A stretch of 64,000 nucleotides of DNA. It comes from Acidobacteriota bacterium (lineage in GTDB: Bacteria > Acidobacteriota > Terriglobia > Terriglobales > Acidobacteriaceae). Where the stretch lies: the NCBI GenBank assembly GCA_021805025.1, contig JAJZGF010000004.1, forward strand, positions 24,820 through 88,819. The letters are read 5' to 3'. The notes under the pieces are model-generated. The model was not told where the DNA came from. It was given only the letters and a program-made list of their open reading frames with translations, and searched no databases. Below, piece after piece: positions 55,192 to 63,160 of this stretch (positions are counted from its first letter, which is position 1; the number at the start of each line of letters is the position of its first letter). The position numbers and the translations under genes were made by a program.

Positions 55192-55906
55192 GTTGAGACC
55201 CAAACTACGCCTCCTTATTTTTTGCAGAGTCCTATCTGCGCGGCAAGGTCCTCTTGCTGCGCCTTGATTTATGCATTGATCGCGGGAAGATTGGCTTGTC
55301 AGGCGAGGGAGCGCCTCGCCGGGTTCCGGAAAGCTCAACGGCTCGCATCGCGGCGAGGTCAAGGGCGGTCTGAGGATGCCGCACCAGGAACCCGCAGCAA
55401 AATGAGACAGCGGGGTTTGTAACCATGGGCCGAAGTGGTACTCTTTTCTGGGCGGATTCCGCAACTGGCTTCCCCGACGTTTCCCGCAAGGTGGCGTTCG
55501 GCCCCGTTTCGCGCGATCCTATTCCGTTACTTTTTTGATCAGATGTTTTTGTTAGAAGATCGTTGGCGTCCGCAAAGCAGGCTGAACAGTCAGGCTTAAC
55601 GTTGCGGAGCTGACGGTTGGCAGATCAGTTTTTGCAGTTCGCGTTGGCCGCGCGGGAACGCCGCGCAGACCGCGCGATCGGCCAGAGCATAGGGCCTGCA
55701 CAGGCAAGGCCCGTCAAAATCCGAAGCAAACACAGGCTTGGGCTGCGAAGGCAGACGAGCGGAATACAATTCTGGATCAGGCTTGACCGGCGGGTTCCGG
55801 CGGAACGGGAACTCCAGTCACCGGACTCCAACGGGAGAAGTGTGTCTGCGCGGAGAGTTTGTCACACGTCGGCGGGAGCAGGCGGCTGGTGCGGATGAGG
55901 ATAGCG
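55192..55906. other. 715-bp gap before the respiratory operon
   Basis: No gene is supported. GGCGAGG-GAGCG-CCTCGCC (55302-55320) is a compact hairpin without a T-run. TACAAT at 55765-55770 is a possible -10 box for the oxidase operon, about 140 bp before its first ATG. Confidence 0.4.
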
Positions 55907-56980
55907 ATGGTAGTGAGCATGAACTCGGGAATGGTCGATAGGTTCTTCGCAAACTTTGATCAGCAGGCCGGGTTTGAGCACGGCGTCCGGAGGCTTCACG
56001 CGACGCAGATGCTGGCGACCGTGTTTGACCCTTCTTCCACGAACATCTTCGCGCCGAAGGGAACGCCGGCGCAGTCGATTCTGGGGCTCTCCGTGCTGGT
56101 TCTTGGCATCTGCGCGGGCATCTTTCTTATTGTGGCCGGCCTTTTGCTGTACACCATCATTCGCTATCGCAGCCGGCCGGGGGATGAAAACCACGAGCCG
56201 GCGCAAATTTACGGCAGCAACCAGGTGGAACTCTCATGGACGGTGATTCCGATTTTGATCATCGTAGCGCTTTTCTTGGCCAGCGCGCGCGTGATCTTTG
56301 TGACCCAGAAGATCCCGAAACCGGCGACCGCGCTGGATGTGGTGGTGATCGGGCACCAGTTCTGGTGGGAATATCGCTACCCAAAGCTGGGCATTGTGAC
56401 GGCCAATGAGCTGCATGTTCCGGTAAGCGAGTCAACTCATCCGACACCGACCTATCTGACGATGTCGTCGGCAGACACGGATCACAGCTTTTGGGTACCT
56501 CGGCTGGCCGGCAAGACGGATCTGATTCCGAACAAGGTGAACACGATGTGGATCGACCCGGAGCAGGCGGGGCTGTATCTGGGCCAGTGCGCGCAGTACT
56601 GCGGGGTGCAGCATGCGAAGATGCTGATCCGCGTGTATGCCGATACGCCGGAGCAGTTTTCCGCCTGGGTCGCGGCGCAGCAGCATGTCGCGCTGCAAGT
56701 TCCCAGTGCTGCCGCGGGCCGCGAGGTTTTTCTGCATAACGCATGCGTGAACTGTCACACCGTCTCCGGCACAGAAGCCAGGGGTATCTTTGGGCCGGAT
56801 CTTTCGCACGTGGCGAGCCGGGCGACGATTGCTTCCGGTTCGGTGCCGAATACGCCTGAGAATCTTCGTGCGTTTATCAACAACCCCTCGGACATCAAAC
56901 CTGGCGTCCTGATGCCCGCAATGCATCTGAACGATCACGACCTTGACGCCGTGACGCAGTATCTGAGCACGCTTCGCTAA
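55907..56980 (+). CDS. coxB: Cytochrome c oxidase subunit II with fused cytochrome c domain (caa3 type)
   Basis: A 357-residue subunit. Two membrane helices (about residues 57-85 and 110-130) are followed by the CuA cupredoxin domain, with ligands His193, Cys228, Cys232, His236 and Met239 (HSFWVP; GQCAQYCGVQHAKM), and then a C-terminal class I cytochrome c (CVNCH, 280-284; distal Met in VLMPAMHL). It accepts electrons and passes them to subunit I. ATG 55907 has GAGGA five bases upstream; ATGs at 55919 and 55931 are possible. It is the first gene of the operon. Confidence 0.93.
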   Translation: MVVSMNSGMVDRFFANFDQQAGFEHGVRRLHATQMLATVFDPSSTNIFAPKGTPAQSILGLSVLVLGICAGIFLIVAGLLLYTIIRYRSRPGDENHEPAQIYGSNQVELSWTVIPILIIVALFLASARVIFVTQKIPKPATALDVVVIGHQFWWEYRYPKLGIVTANELHVPVSESTHPTPTYLTMSSADTDHSFWVPRLAGKTDLIPNKVNTMWIDPEQAGLYLGQCAQYCGVQHAKMLIRVYADTPEQFSAWVAAQQHVALQVPSAAAGREVFLHNACVNCHTVSGTEARGIFGPDLSHVASRATIASGSVPNTPENLRAFINNPSDIKPGVLMPAMHLNDHDLDAVTQYLSTLR

Positions 56981-57001
56981 GAGACAGGAGAAGAGGCAGC
57001 T

Positions 57002-58657
57002 ATGGCAACTCACACTCCGCGGAGGCATGGCGGCGTTTTCGATGTGTTGCAGGAATGGATCACGACGGTCGATCACAAGAAGATCGGGCTGATGTATATC
57101 GGCTATGCACTGATCTTCCTGGTAGTGGCAGGCGCGGAAGCGTTGCTGATGCGGGTGCAACTGGCGGTGCCGAACAACCACTTTGTTTCGCCGCAAACCT
57201 TCAACCGGCTGTTCACGATGCACGGGACCACGATGGTGTTCTTTGTGGGCATGCCGATACTGTTCGGATTTGGCAATTACCTGATCCCACTGATGATTGG
57301 CGCGCGGGACATGGCGTTTCCGCGGTTGAACGCATTCAGTTTCTGGATCTCTGCCTTTGGCGGCTTCCTGCTGTACTTCAGTTACCTGGCCGGCAGCGGG
57401 CTATACGGCGCGGGCACAGCGCCGGATGTGGGCTGGTTTGCCTATGCGCCGCTGACTTCGCGCGTGTTTTCGCCGGGGCACAGCACGGACTACTGGACGC
57501 TGAGCGTGCTCCTAAGCGGAGTCGGCTCGATTGGCACAGCGCTGAACATTGTGGCGACGGCGCTGACGATGCGGTGCCCGGGAATGAAGCTAAGCCGGAT
57601 GCCGCTGCTGGTGTGGCTTTACGTTGTCACCAGCTGCATTGCATTCATCGCCGTGAGCCCGCTGACCGCGGCGCAGATCATGCTGGTGATTGACCGCTAT
57701 CTTGGCGGGCACTTCTTTGATACGCAGGCGGGCGGCTCCGCGGTGCTGTGGATGCACTTCTTCTGGATCTTCGGCCACCCGGAGGTCTACATTCTGGTAT
57801 TGCCTGCGTTTGCGTTTGCCAACGAGATCATTCCGGTGTTCTCGCGCAAGGCAATCTTCGGCTATCCGGCCATGGTGGCGGCGACGGTGGCAATTGGCTT
57901 CATCAGCATGGGGGTATGGGCACACCACATGTTCACCGTGGGCCTGGGGCCGGAGGCGAATGCCTTTTTCACCTTTTCGACCATGGTGATTGCGGTGCCG
58001 ACGGGCATCAAGATCTTCAACTGGCTGGCCACGATGTGGGGCGGCTCGATCCGATTTGCCACGCCGATGATTTTTTCCATCGGGTTCCTCTTCCAGTTCC
58101 TGATCGCGGGGCTGACAGGAGTCATGCTGGCTGCGTCGCCGTTTGACTGGCAACTGGGCAACTCCTACTTTGTGGTGGCGCACTTCCACTATGTGCTGGT
58201 GGGCGCAATTTTGTTCATGATCTTCGCGGCGTTCTATTTCTGGTACCCGAAGATCACAGGGCGCATGATGTCGGAGACGCTGGGCAAGTGGCATTTCTGG
58301 CTGTTTGTCATCGGCTTCCACATGACGTTTGACTTTATGCATGTGCCGGGTCTGCTGGGTATGCCGCGGCGCATTTACACGTACGAAGCCGATCGCGGAT
58401 GGGGCGGATGGAACATGATCGTCAGCATCGGCGCAATTTTTCAGACGGCCGCCACGCTGATCTTTGTCTACAACCTGATTCGGTCGTACTACAAGGGCGA
58501 GGAGGCGGGGCCCGATCCGTGGGATGCGTGGACGCTGGAATGGTCCACCAGTTCCCCGCCGCCCAGCTACAACTTTGCCGAGATTCCCACCGTGCATAGC
58601 CGGCGGCCGCTCTGGGATCTGAAGCATCCGGATGACCCTGACACCAACTATGAATAA
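57002..58657 (+). CDS. ctaD: Cytochrome c oxidase subunit I
   Basis: A 551-residue, twelve-helix catalytic subunit of a proton-pumping A-type heme-copper oxidase. Ligands are visible: low-spin heme His in TMHGTTMVFF, CuB His and cross-linked Tyr in FGHPEVYILVLP (with the A1-family Glu), the two CuB His in VWAHHMFTVG, the K-channel Lys in PTGIKIFNW, and heme His in HFHYVLVG. GAGG lies upstream of the ATG, 21 nt after subunit II. Acts in the inner membrane with CoxB and CoxC. Confidence 0.97.
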   Translation: MATHTPRRHGGVFDVLQEWITTVDHKKIGLMYIGYALIFLVVAGAEALLMRVQLAVPNNHFVSPQTFNRLFTMHGTTMVFFVGMPILFGFGNYLIPLMIGARDMAFPRLNAFSFWISAFGGFLLYFSYLAGSGLYGAGTAPDVGWFAYAPLTSRVFSPGHSTDYWTLSVLLSGVGSIGTALNIVATALTMRCPGMKLSRMPLLVWLYVVTSCIAFIAVSPLTAAQIMLVIDRYLGGHFFDTQAGGSAVLWMHFFWIFGHPEVYILVLPAFAFANEIIPVFSRKAIFGYPAMVAATVAIGFISMGVWAHHMFTVGLGPEANAFFTFSTMVIAVPTGIKIFNWLATMWGGSIRFATPMIFSIGFLFQFLIAGLTGVMLAASPFDWQLGNSYFVVAHFHYVLVGAILFMIFAAFYFWYPKITGRMMSETLGKWHFWLFVIGFHMTFDFMHVPGLLGMPRRIYTYEADRGWGGWNMIVSIGAIFQTAATLIFVYNLIRSYYKGEEAGPDPWDAWTLEWSTSSPPPSYNFAEIPTVHSRRPLWDLKHPDDPDTNYE

Positions 58658-58693
58658 CGAGCGCGGACGAGGACAACAGCCAGGAGCAGACGT

Positions 58694-59290
58694 ATGAGTA
58701 CAGCCGTGGCAGTTTCACATTCGACGGAAGATGACTGGAAGCAGCCTTCGCGCGGCATGGTCGGCATGGCCTGCCTCATTGCGGCTGAGTCGGCCATCTT
58801 CATCATCTTTGTGATTGCTTACATCTTTTACACGGGCAAAAGCCTGACCGGTCCTACCCCACGCGAAGTGCTGGATCTGCCGATTTTCTCTACCGTCTGC
58901 CTGCTGTCGAGCAGCATCACGGTGCATTTTGCGGTGCATCAGTTGCGCGCGGGCAAGATCGGCCAATGCTCGGCATGGCTGGCGGGAACCGTGTTGCTGG
59001 GCGGCATTTTCATCGCGAGCACCGCGAAGGAGTGGTATGAGCTGATCTACCATCACGGGCTCACGATACGGACGAATTTGTTCGGCACCACATTTTATTC
59101 GCTGGTTGGACTGCATGCCTCACACGTCATTGCTGGTCTGATCATGTTGAGCCTGGCGCTGATTTTCTCGCTGCAGGGCAAGGTGAATGCGCATCATGCC
59201 GAGCGGCTTGAGGTTCTGTCAGTCTACTGGCACTTTGTAGACGCTGTGTGGGTTGTTGTCTTCACCGTTGTTTATGTTCTTGGCCGCTGA
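58694..59290 (+). CDS. ctaE: Cytochrome c oxidase subunit III
   Basis: A 198-residue, five-helix subunit, the usual length for bacterial caa3 oxidases (not the seven-helix mitochondrial type). Typical pieces are GMVGMACLIAAESAIFIIFV, GTTFYSLVGLHASHVIAGL (family His/Glu region) and EVLSVYWHFVDAVWVVVF. It stabilises subunit I and supports proton uptake. It starts 36 nt after ctaD in the operon. Confidence 0.94.
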   Translation: MSTAVAVSHSTEDDWKQPSRGMVGMACLIAAESAIFIIFVIAYIFYTGKSLTGPTPREVLDLPIFSTVCLLSSSITVHFAVHQLRAGKIGQCSAWLAGTVLLGGIFIASTAKEWYELIYHHGLTIRTNLFGTTFYSLVGLHASHVIAGLIMLSLALIFSLQGKVNAHHAERLEVLSVYWHFVDAVWVVVFTVVYVLGR

Positions 59291-59310
59291 GGCCGCAAAC
59301 GAGGTACGCA

Positions 59311-60168
59311 ATGGAGCACAAGAGTGAGGCCGGTCACGAAGCTGTGCATATGCCGGAGCCGACGGCATGGCCCATGGTGCTGGCACTTGGGATCGCGCTG
59401 ATTCTCACCGGGATGGTGACGAATGTTGCGGTGAGCGTGCTGGGCCTGATTCTGACTGTCGCGGCGAGCTACAAGTGGTTCCGCGCCGTGCTGCCTGAAG
59501 AAGCGCACGAGATGGTGCCGGTAAGGGCAGATGCAATTGTCCCGGCGAGTTCCCGCAAGTCCATTGCAAAGCTGCCGGTGAACCCGATCCATCGCAAGAT
59601 GGTGCCGGTGGAGACCTTCCGGTTTACGACGGGGTTGAAGGGCGGCATTGCCGGGGGCATCGCAATGATTGTGCCGGCGACGTTGTTCAGCGTGCTGAAG
59701 TTTCACAGCCTGTGGTATGCCATGAACCTGATGGCGGCGGGCGGGTTTGTAAGCTGGGCGCATGAGAGCAACGCGTTCCTGGCGCAGTTTCATATGGAAG
59801 GTCTGTTGGCCGCGCTTGCGATTCATGCGGTGACTTCCCTGCTGGTCGGCTCGCTGTATGGGGCGATGCTGCCGATGTTTCCGCGGTGGCCGATTTTGAC
59901 GGCGGGCTTTCTGGCGCCGCTGCTTTGGACCGGCCTGCTGGCATCCGCGCTGAACGTGGTGAGTCCGATTCTGAATGAGCGCATCGACTGGTTCTGGTTC
60001 ATTCCGTCGCAGATTGCCTTCGGATTGGTCGCGGGCTTTGTGGTGAACCTGCAGGCCAGAGTGCGAACCAGGCAGTTCCAGGCATTGCCCTTTGCCTTGC
60101 GCGCCGGAATCCACGGCGGCCTCCGCGAACAGGACGAACAAGACGGCGGGAAGGATGGACAGCAATGA
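59311..60168 (+). CDS. Oxidase-operon membrane protein of unknown function (285 aa)
   Basis: I do not recognise a family for the whole chain. Two helices near the N-terminus (about residues 17-50) resemble the small subunit IV-like partner found in caa3 oxidase operons. A charged stretch follows, then four more hydrophobic helices (LKGGIAGGIAMIVPATLF, LLVGSLYGAMLPMF, LTAGFLAPLLWTGLLA, FGLVAGFVVNL) and a Gln/Asp-rich tail. GAGGT precedes the ATG, and the stop overlaps the next gene (ATGA). Placement between subunit III and the cytochrome c suggests an oxidase or supercomplex accessory subunit. Confidence 0.65.
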   Translation: MEHKSEAGHEAVHMPEPTAWPMVLALGIALILTGMVTNVAVSVLGLILTVAASYKWFRAVLPEEAHEMVPVRADAIVPASSRKSIAKLPVNPIHRKMVPVETFRFTTGLKGGIAGGIAMIVPATLFSVLKFHSLWYAMNLMAAGGFVSWAHESNAFLAQFHMEGLLAALAIHAVTSLLVGSLYGAMLPMFPRWPILTAGFLAPLLWTGLLASALNVVSPILNERIDWFWFIPSQIAFGLVAGFVVNLQARVRTRQFQALPFALRAGIHGGLREQDEQDGGKDGQQ

Positions 60169-60983
60169 GGGGCGGCTCCTACGCATTGCAGGCACTGGCG
60201 CTGTGCGCCCTCGCGCTCGGCTCGACGGGGTGCAGCCGCATGCCCGGCTATCCCAAGCCGGGGCCGGAAGTTGTGCGGCCCGATCAGGTATTGGATTTCC
60301 CAACGCTCTATGCAAACAACTGCGCGGGGTGCCATGGAGAAAACGGGCGCGACGGTGCGGCGCTGGCGCTGAACAACCCTGCGTATCTCGCGATTGCAGG
60401 GGAGACAAACCTGCGCGCGGCCACGGCCAACGGCGTGCGCGGAACGCTGATGCCGGCCTTTGCACGGAGCGCGGGCGGCATGTTGACGGATGCGCAGATT
60501 GAATCTCTTGTACAGGGGATGTACCGGGACTGGGGCCGTCCCGTGCAGTTTGCCGGCGTGGAGTTGCCGCCCTATGCAGACAAGACCGCCGGCAACGCGG
60601 CCCAGGGCCAGAAGGTGTTTGTGGAGGCCTGCGCGCGCTGCCACGGAGCGGATGGAACGGGCGTGAAGGCGGTGAACGGGCAGCGGTTGCCGCAAGGCGC
60701 ATCCCCGGACACGATTGTGGACCGCTCGTATCTGGCGCTGGTGAGCGACCAGGGTCTGCGCAGCCTGATTCTGGGCGGACGGCCCGATGAAAACGTTCCG
60801 GACTGGCGCTCTTACATCACGAGCCCGGCGCCACGCGCGCTGACATCCCAGGATGCGGATGACCTGATTGCCTGGCTTGCGGAGCATCGCGATCAAGCAG
60901 CCGGCGAGCCTATGCAGACCCGGCCGAACAATAACCCCGCGACGGACAGCGCCCATGCCGCAGCGGGCAAGGAGGCAAGATGA
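60165..60983 (+). CDS. Diheme cytochrome c lipoprotein
   Basis: A 272-residue exported protein. The lipobox LGSTGC places the lipid on Cys23. Two c-type domains follow, with CAGCH (53-57) and CARCH (156-160), and methionines suited to the sixth position (LMPAFA). It could shuttle electrons between the cytochrome b/Rieske unit and subunit II, held at the membrane by its lipid. Overlaps both neighbours by four bases, so it is part of one translationally coupled set. Confidence 0.9.
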   Translation: MRGGSYALQALALCALALGSTGCSRMPGYPKPGPEVVRPDQVLDFPTLYANNCAGCHGENGRDGAALALNNPAYLAIAGETNLRAATANGVRGTLMPAFARSAGGMLTDAQIESLVQGMYRDWGRPVQFAGVELPPYADKTAGNAAQGQKVFVEACARCHGADGTGVKAVNGQRLPQGASPDTIVDRSYLALVSDQGLRSLILGGRPDENVPDWRSYITSPAPRALTSQDADDLIAWLAEHRDQAAGEPMQTRPNNNPATDSAHAAAGKEAR

Positions 60984-61636
60984 CCAGAGCACACGAGCAC
61001 GGCGCTGCCGCGCAGCCGGAAGGAACTGCTCCGGATGCGGCCACGACGGTAGCCAGGGCTGCTGCGCACAGCCGGCGCGCATTTCTTTTCAAACTGTCGC
61101 TTGCCTTGAACGGCGCCGTTGGTGCGGTGCTGGCAGTGCCCATTCTGGGCTACGTGCTTGGCCCGGCGCTCAAGAAGAATGCGAGCTACAACGCGTGGGT
61201 TTCGCTTGGACCGATTGCCGATTTTCCCGAGGGCGAAACGCGGCTGGTGGACTATCGCAATCCGGTGACAATGGCCTCAGACGGTGCGACGGGAAATGCG
61301 GCCTGCTGGGTGCGGCATATCGAGGGCAGGAAATTTCAGGTGTTCGCGATCAACTGCGCTCACCTTGGCTGCCCGGTGCGCTGGTTTCCGCAATCGAAGC
61401 TCTTCCTTTGCCCCTGCCATGGCGGGGCGTATTACGAAGACGGCGCGCGGGCCTCGGGACCGCCGGAGCGCGGGCTTTTTGAGTATCAATACACGGTTGC
61501 GGGCAATCACCTGCTGATTGAGGCGGGCTCGCTGCCCACGCTGGCCACTGAGGCCTGCGCTAAGAAGAAGCCACTGATCCAGATTGCGCCGCAGGACGCA
61601 GCGGCTGATGATGCGAATCCAGCGAGGTCGTCGTAA
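60980..61636 (+). CDS. Rieske 2Fe-2S protein of a cytochrome bc-type complex
   Basis: A 218-residue protein. SRRAFLFK (residues 31-38) followed by a hydrophobic span is a twin-arginine signal, which suits a folded Fe-S protein. Cluster boxes are CAHLGC (Cys126, His128, Cys131) and CPCHGG (Cys144, Cys146, His147), with the usual two ligand Cys/His pairs and disulfide pair. It accepts electrons from quinol at the Qo site and passes them to cytochrome c. Its TAA shares one base with the cytochrome b ATG. Confidence 0.94.
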   Translation: MTRAHEHGAAAQPEGTAPDAATTVARAAAHSRRAFLFKLSLALNGAVGAVLAVPILGYVLGPALKKNASYNAWVSLGPIADFPEGETRLVDYRNPVTMASDGATGNAACWVRHIEGRKFQVFAINCAHLGCPVRWFPQSKLFLCPCHGGAYYEDGARASGPPERGLFEYQYTVAGNHLLIEAGSLPTLATEACAKKKPLIQIAPQDAAADDANPARSS

Positions 61637-63156
61637 TGGACAACCCGAATCAACGGAAGAGACCCGCATTGAAGGTGTTTGAGTGGTTTGACAGCCGCCT
61701 TGGACTGGCCAGACCGCTGACCGAGGCCGCGCAGCATCCCACGCCGGAGCGCAGCGCGAGCTGGTGGTATGTCTTCGGCAGCGCCGCCACGGTGCTGCTG
61801 GTGCTGCAGGTGATGACGGGCATTCTACTGGCGCTCGTCTACACACCCTCAGCAGGCGAGGCGTGGAGCAGCCTGCAGTTTCTGAATCACGATGTGACGC
61901 TGGGCTGGTTTTTGCGGGCCATGCACGGGTGGGGATCGGACTTTATGATCGCCATCGTGCTGATCCACCTGGTGCAGGTGTTCCTGTTCGGCGCCTACAA
62001 GTTTCCGCGCGAGCTCACCTGGATCATCGGCGTGTTTCTGCTGCTGCTGACCCTGGGCATGGCCTTTACCGGCCAGGTGCTGCGCTTCGATCAGGATGCA
62101 TACTGGGGCCTTGGCATCGGCGCCTCCATCGTGAGCCGGTTTCCGCTGATTGGCGGTCCGCTGGTGGGCCTGATGCTGGGCGGTCCGATCATTGGCGGGC
62201 CAACCCTGGCACGCTTCTTTGCGCTGCACGTCTTTGTCATTCCTGGAATTCTGCTGGTCCTGGTGGGACTGCACGTGTGGATGGTGCTGCGACTTGGCAT
62301 CAATGAGTGGCCGATGCCGGGACGAATCGTGAGCAAAGCCAGCTATGCGCACGAGTACCATGAGGAGACTGCGAAAAACGGGATTCCCTTTGTCCCCGAT
62401 GCGGCGTGGAAAGACGCTGTCTTCGCTGCCGCGATTCTTCTTTCGGTCATGGCATGTGCGTTGCTGCTGGGGCCGATCGGGCCGACGGGCCAGCCGGATC
62501 CGACGATCATTCAAACCGCACCGAAGCCGGACTTCGCGTTTCTGTGGATCTATGCGGTGCTTGCGTATCTGCCGCCGAGCCTGGAGACGCCGTTCATCTT
62601 CATCGCACCGATTGTGGTGATTGGCGGAATGCTACTGCTGCCACTGGTGGCGGGCGAGGGCGAGAAGCATTGGTCGCGCAGGCCGGTAGCGGTGCTGATG
62701 GTGGCGGTGATCGCGGTGACGCTGGGCACCTTTACGCGGCTGGGCACATATACGCCATGGAGCCCGATCATGGAAGCGTGGTCAGCAGACACGATTCCGA
62801 CCAAGTATCTGCAGGACCGCTCGCCGCTGGAACGGGAGGGCGCGCTGGTGCTGCAGAACAAACAGTGCCGCAACTGCCACGCACTGGGCGGAGCGGGCGG
62901 TATGCGCGGGCCGGCACTGGATAACATTGCCGCGCGGATGACCGAGGACCAGATGATTCGCCAGGTGCTGCAGGGCGGCGGGAATATGCCGGCTTATGGA
63001 AATGCGCTGAACCCCGCGGAGACACGCGCGCTGGTGAGCTTTCTGATGACCCTGCGCGGCAAGAATCTGCAGCCGGCGGTAGACTCCTCGCGCCAATTGA
63101 CGACGGGCAGCCCCGAGCCTCTGCCTGCGGAACAGGGCGACGCGGCAACGCGATAG
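61636..63156 (+). CDS. Cytochrome b fused to a C-terminal cytochrome c domain
   Basis: A 506-residue quinol-oxidising subunit. Four heme-ligand histidines are present: His97/His111 (13 residues between) and His198/His213 (14 between). The second spacing is the cytochrome b6-type pattern rather than bc1. The later helices correspond to subunit IV, with PDF (298-300) at the position of the PEWY Qo motif. After the last helix a cytochrome c domain carries CRNCH (411-415) and a distal-Met region (GNMPAYGN). The fused heme c would take electrons from Rieske. Confidence 0.92.
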   Translation: MDNPNQRKRPALKVFEWFDSRLGLARPLTEAAQHPTPERSASWWYVFGSAATVLLVLQVMTGILLALVYTPSAGEAWSSLQFLNHDVTLGWFLRAMHGWGSDFMIAIVLIHLVQVFLFGAYKFPRELTWIIGVFLLLLTLGMAFTGQVLRFDQDAYWGLGIGASIVSRFPLIGGPLVGLMLGGPIIGGPTLARFFALHVFVIPGILLVLVGLHVWMVLRLGINEWPMPGRIVSKASYAHEYHEETAKNGIPFVPDAAWKDAVFAAAILLSVMACALLLGPIGPTGQPDPTIIQTAPKPDFAFLWIYAVLAYLPPSLETPFIFIAPIVVIGGMLLLPLVAGEGEKHWSRRPVAVLMVAVIAVTLGTFTRLGTYTPWSPIMEAWSADTIPTKYLQDRSPLEREGALVLQNKQCRNCHALGGAGGMRGPALDNIAARMTEDQMIRQVLQGGGNMPAYGNALNPAETRALVSFLMTLRGKNLQPAVDSSRQLTTGSPEPLPAEQGDAATR

Positions 63157-63160
63157 GGCC

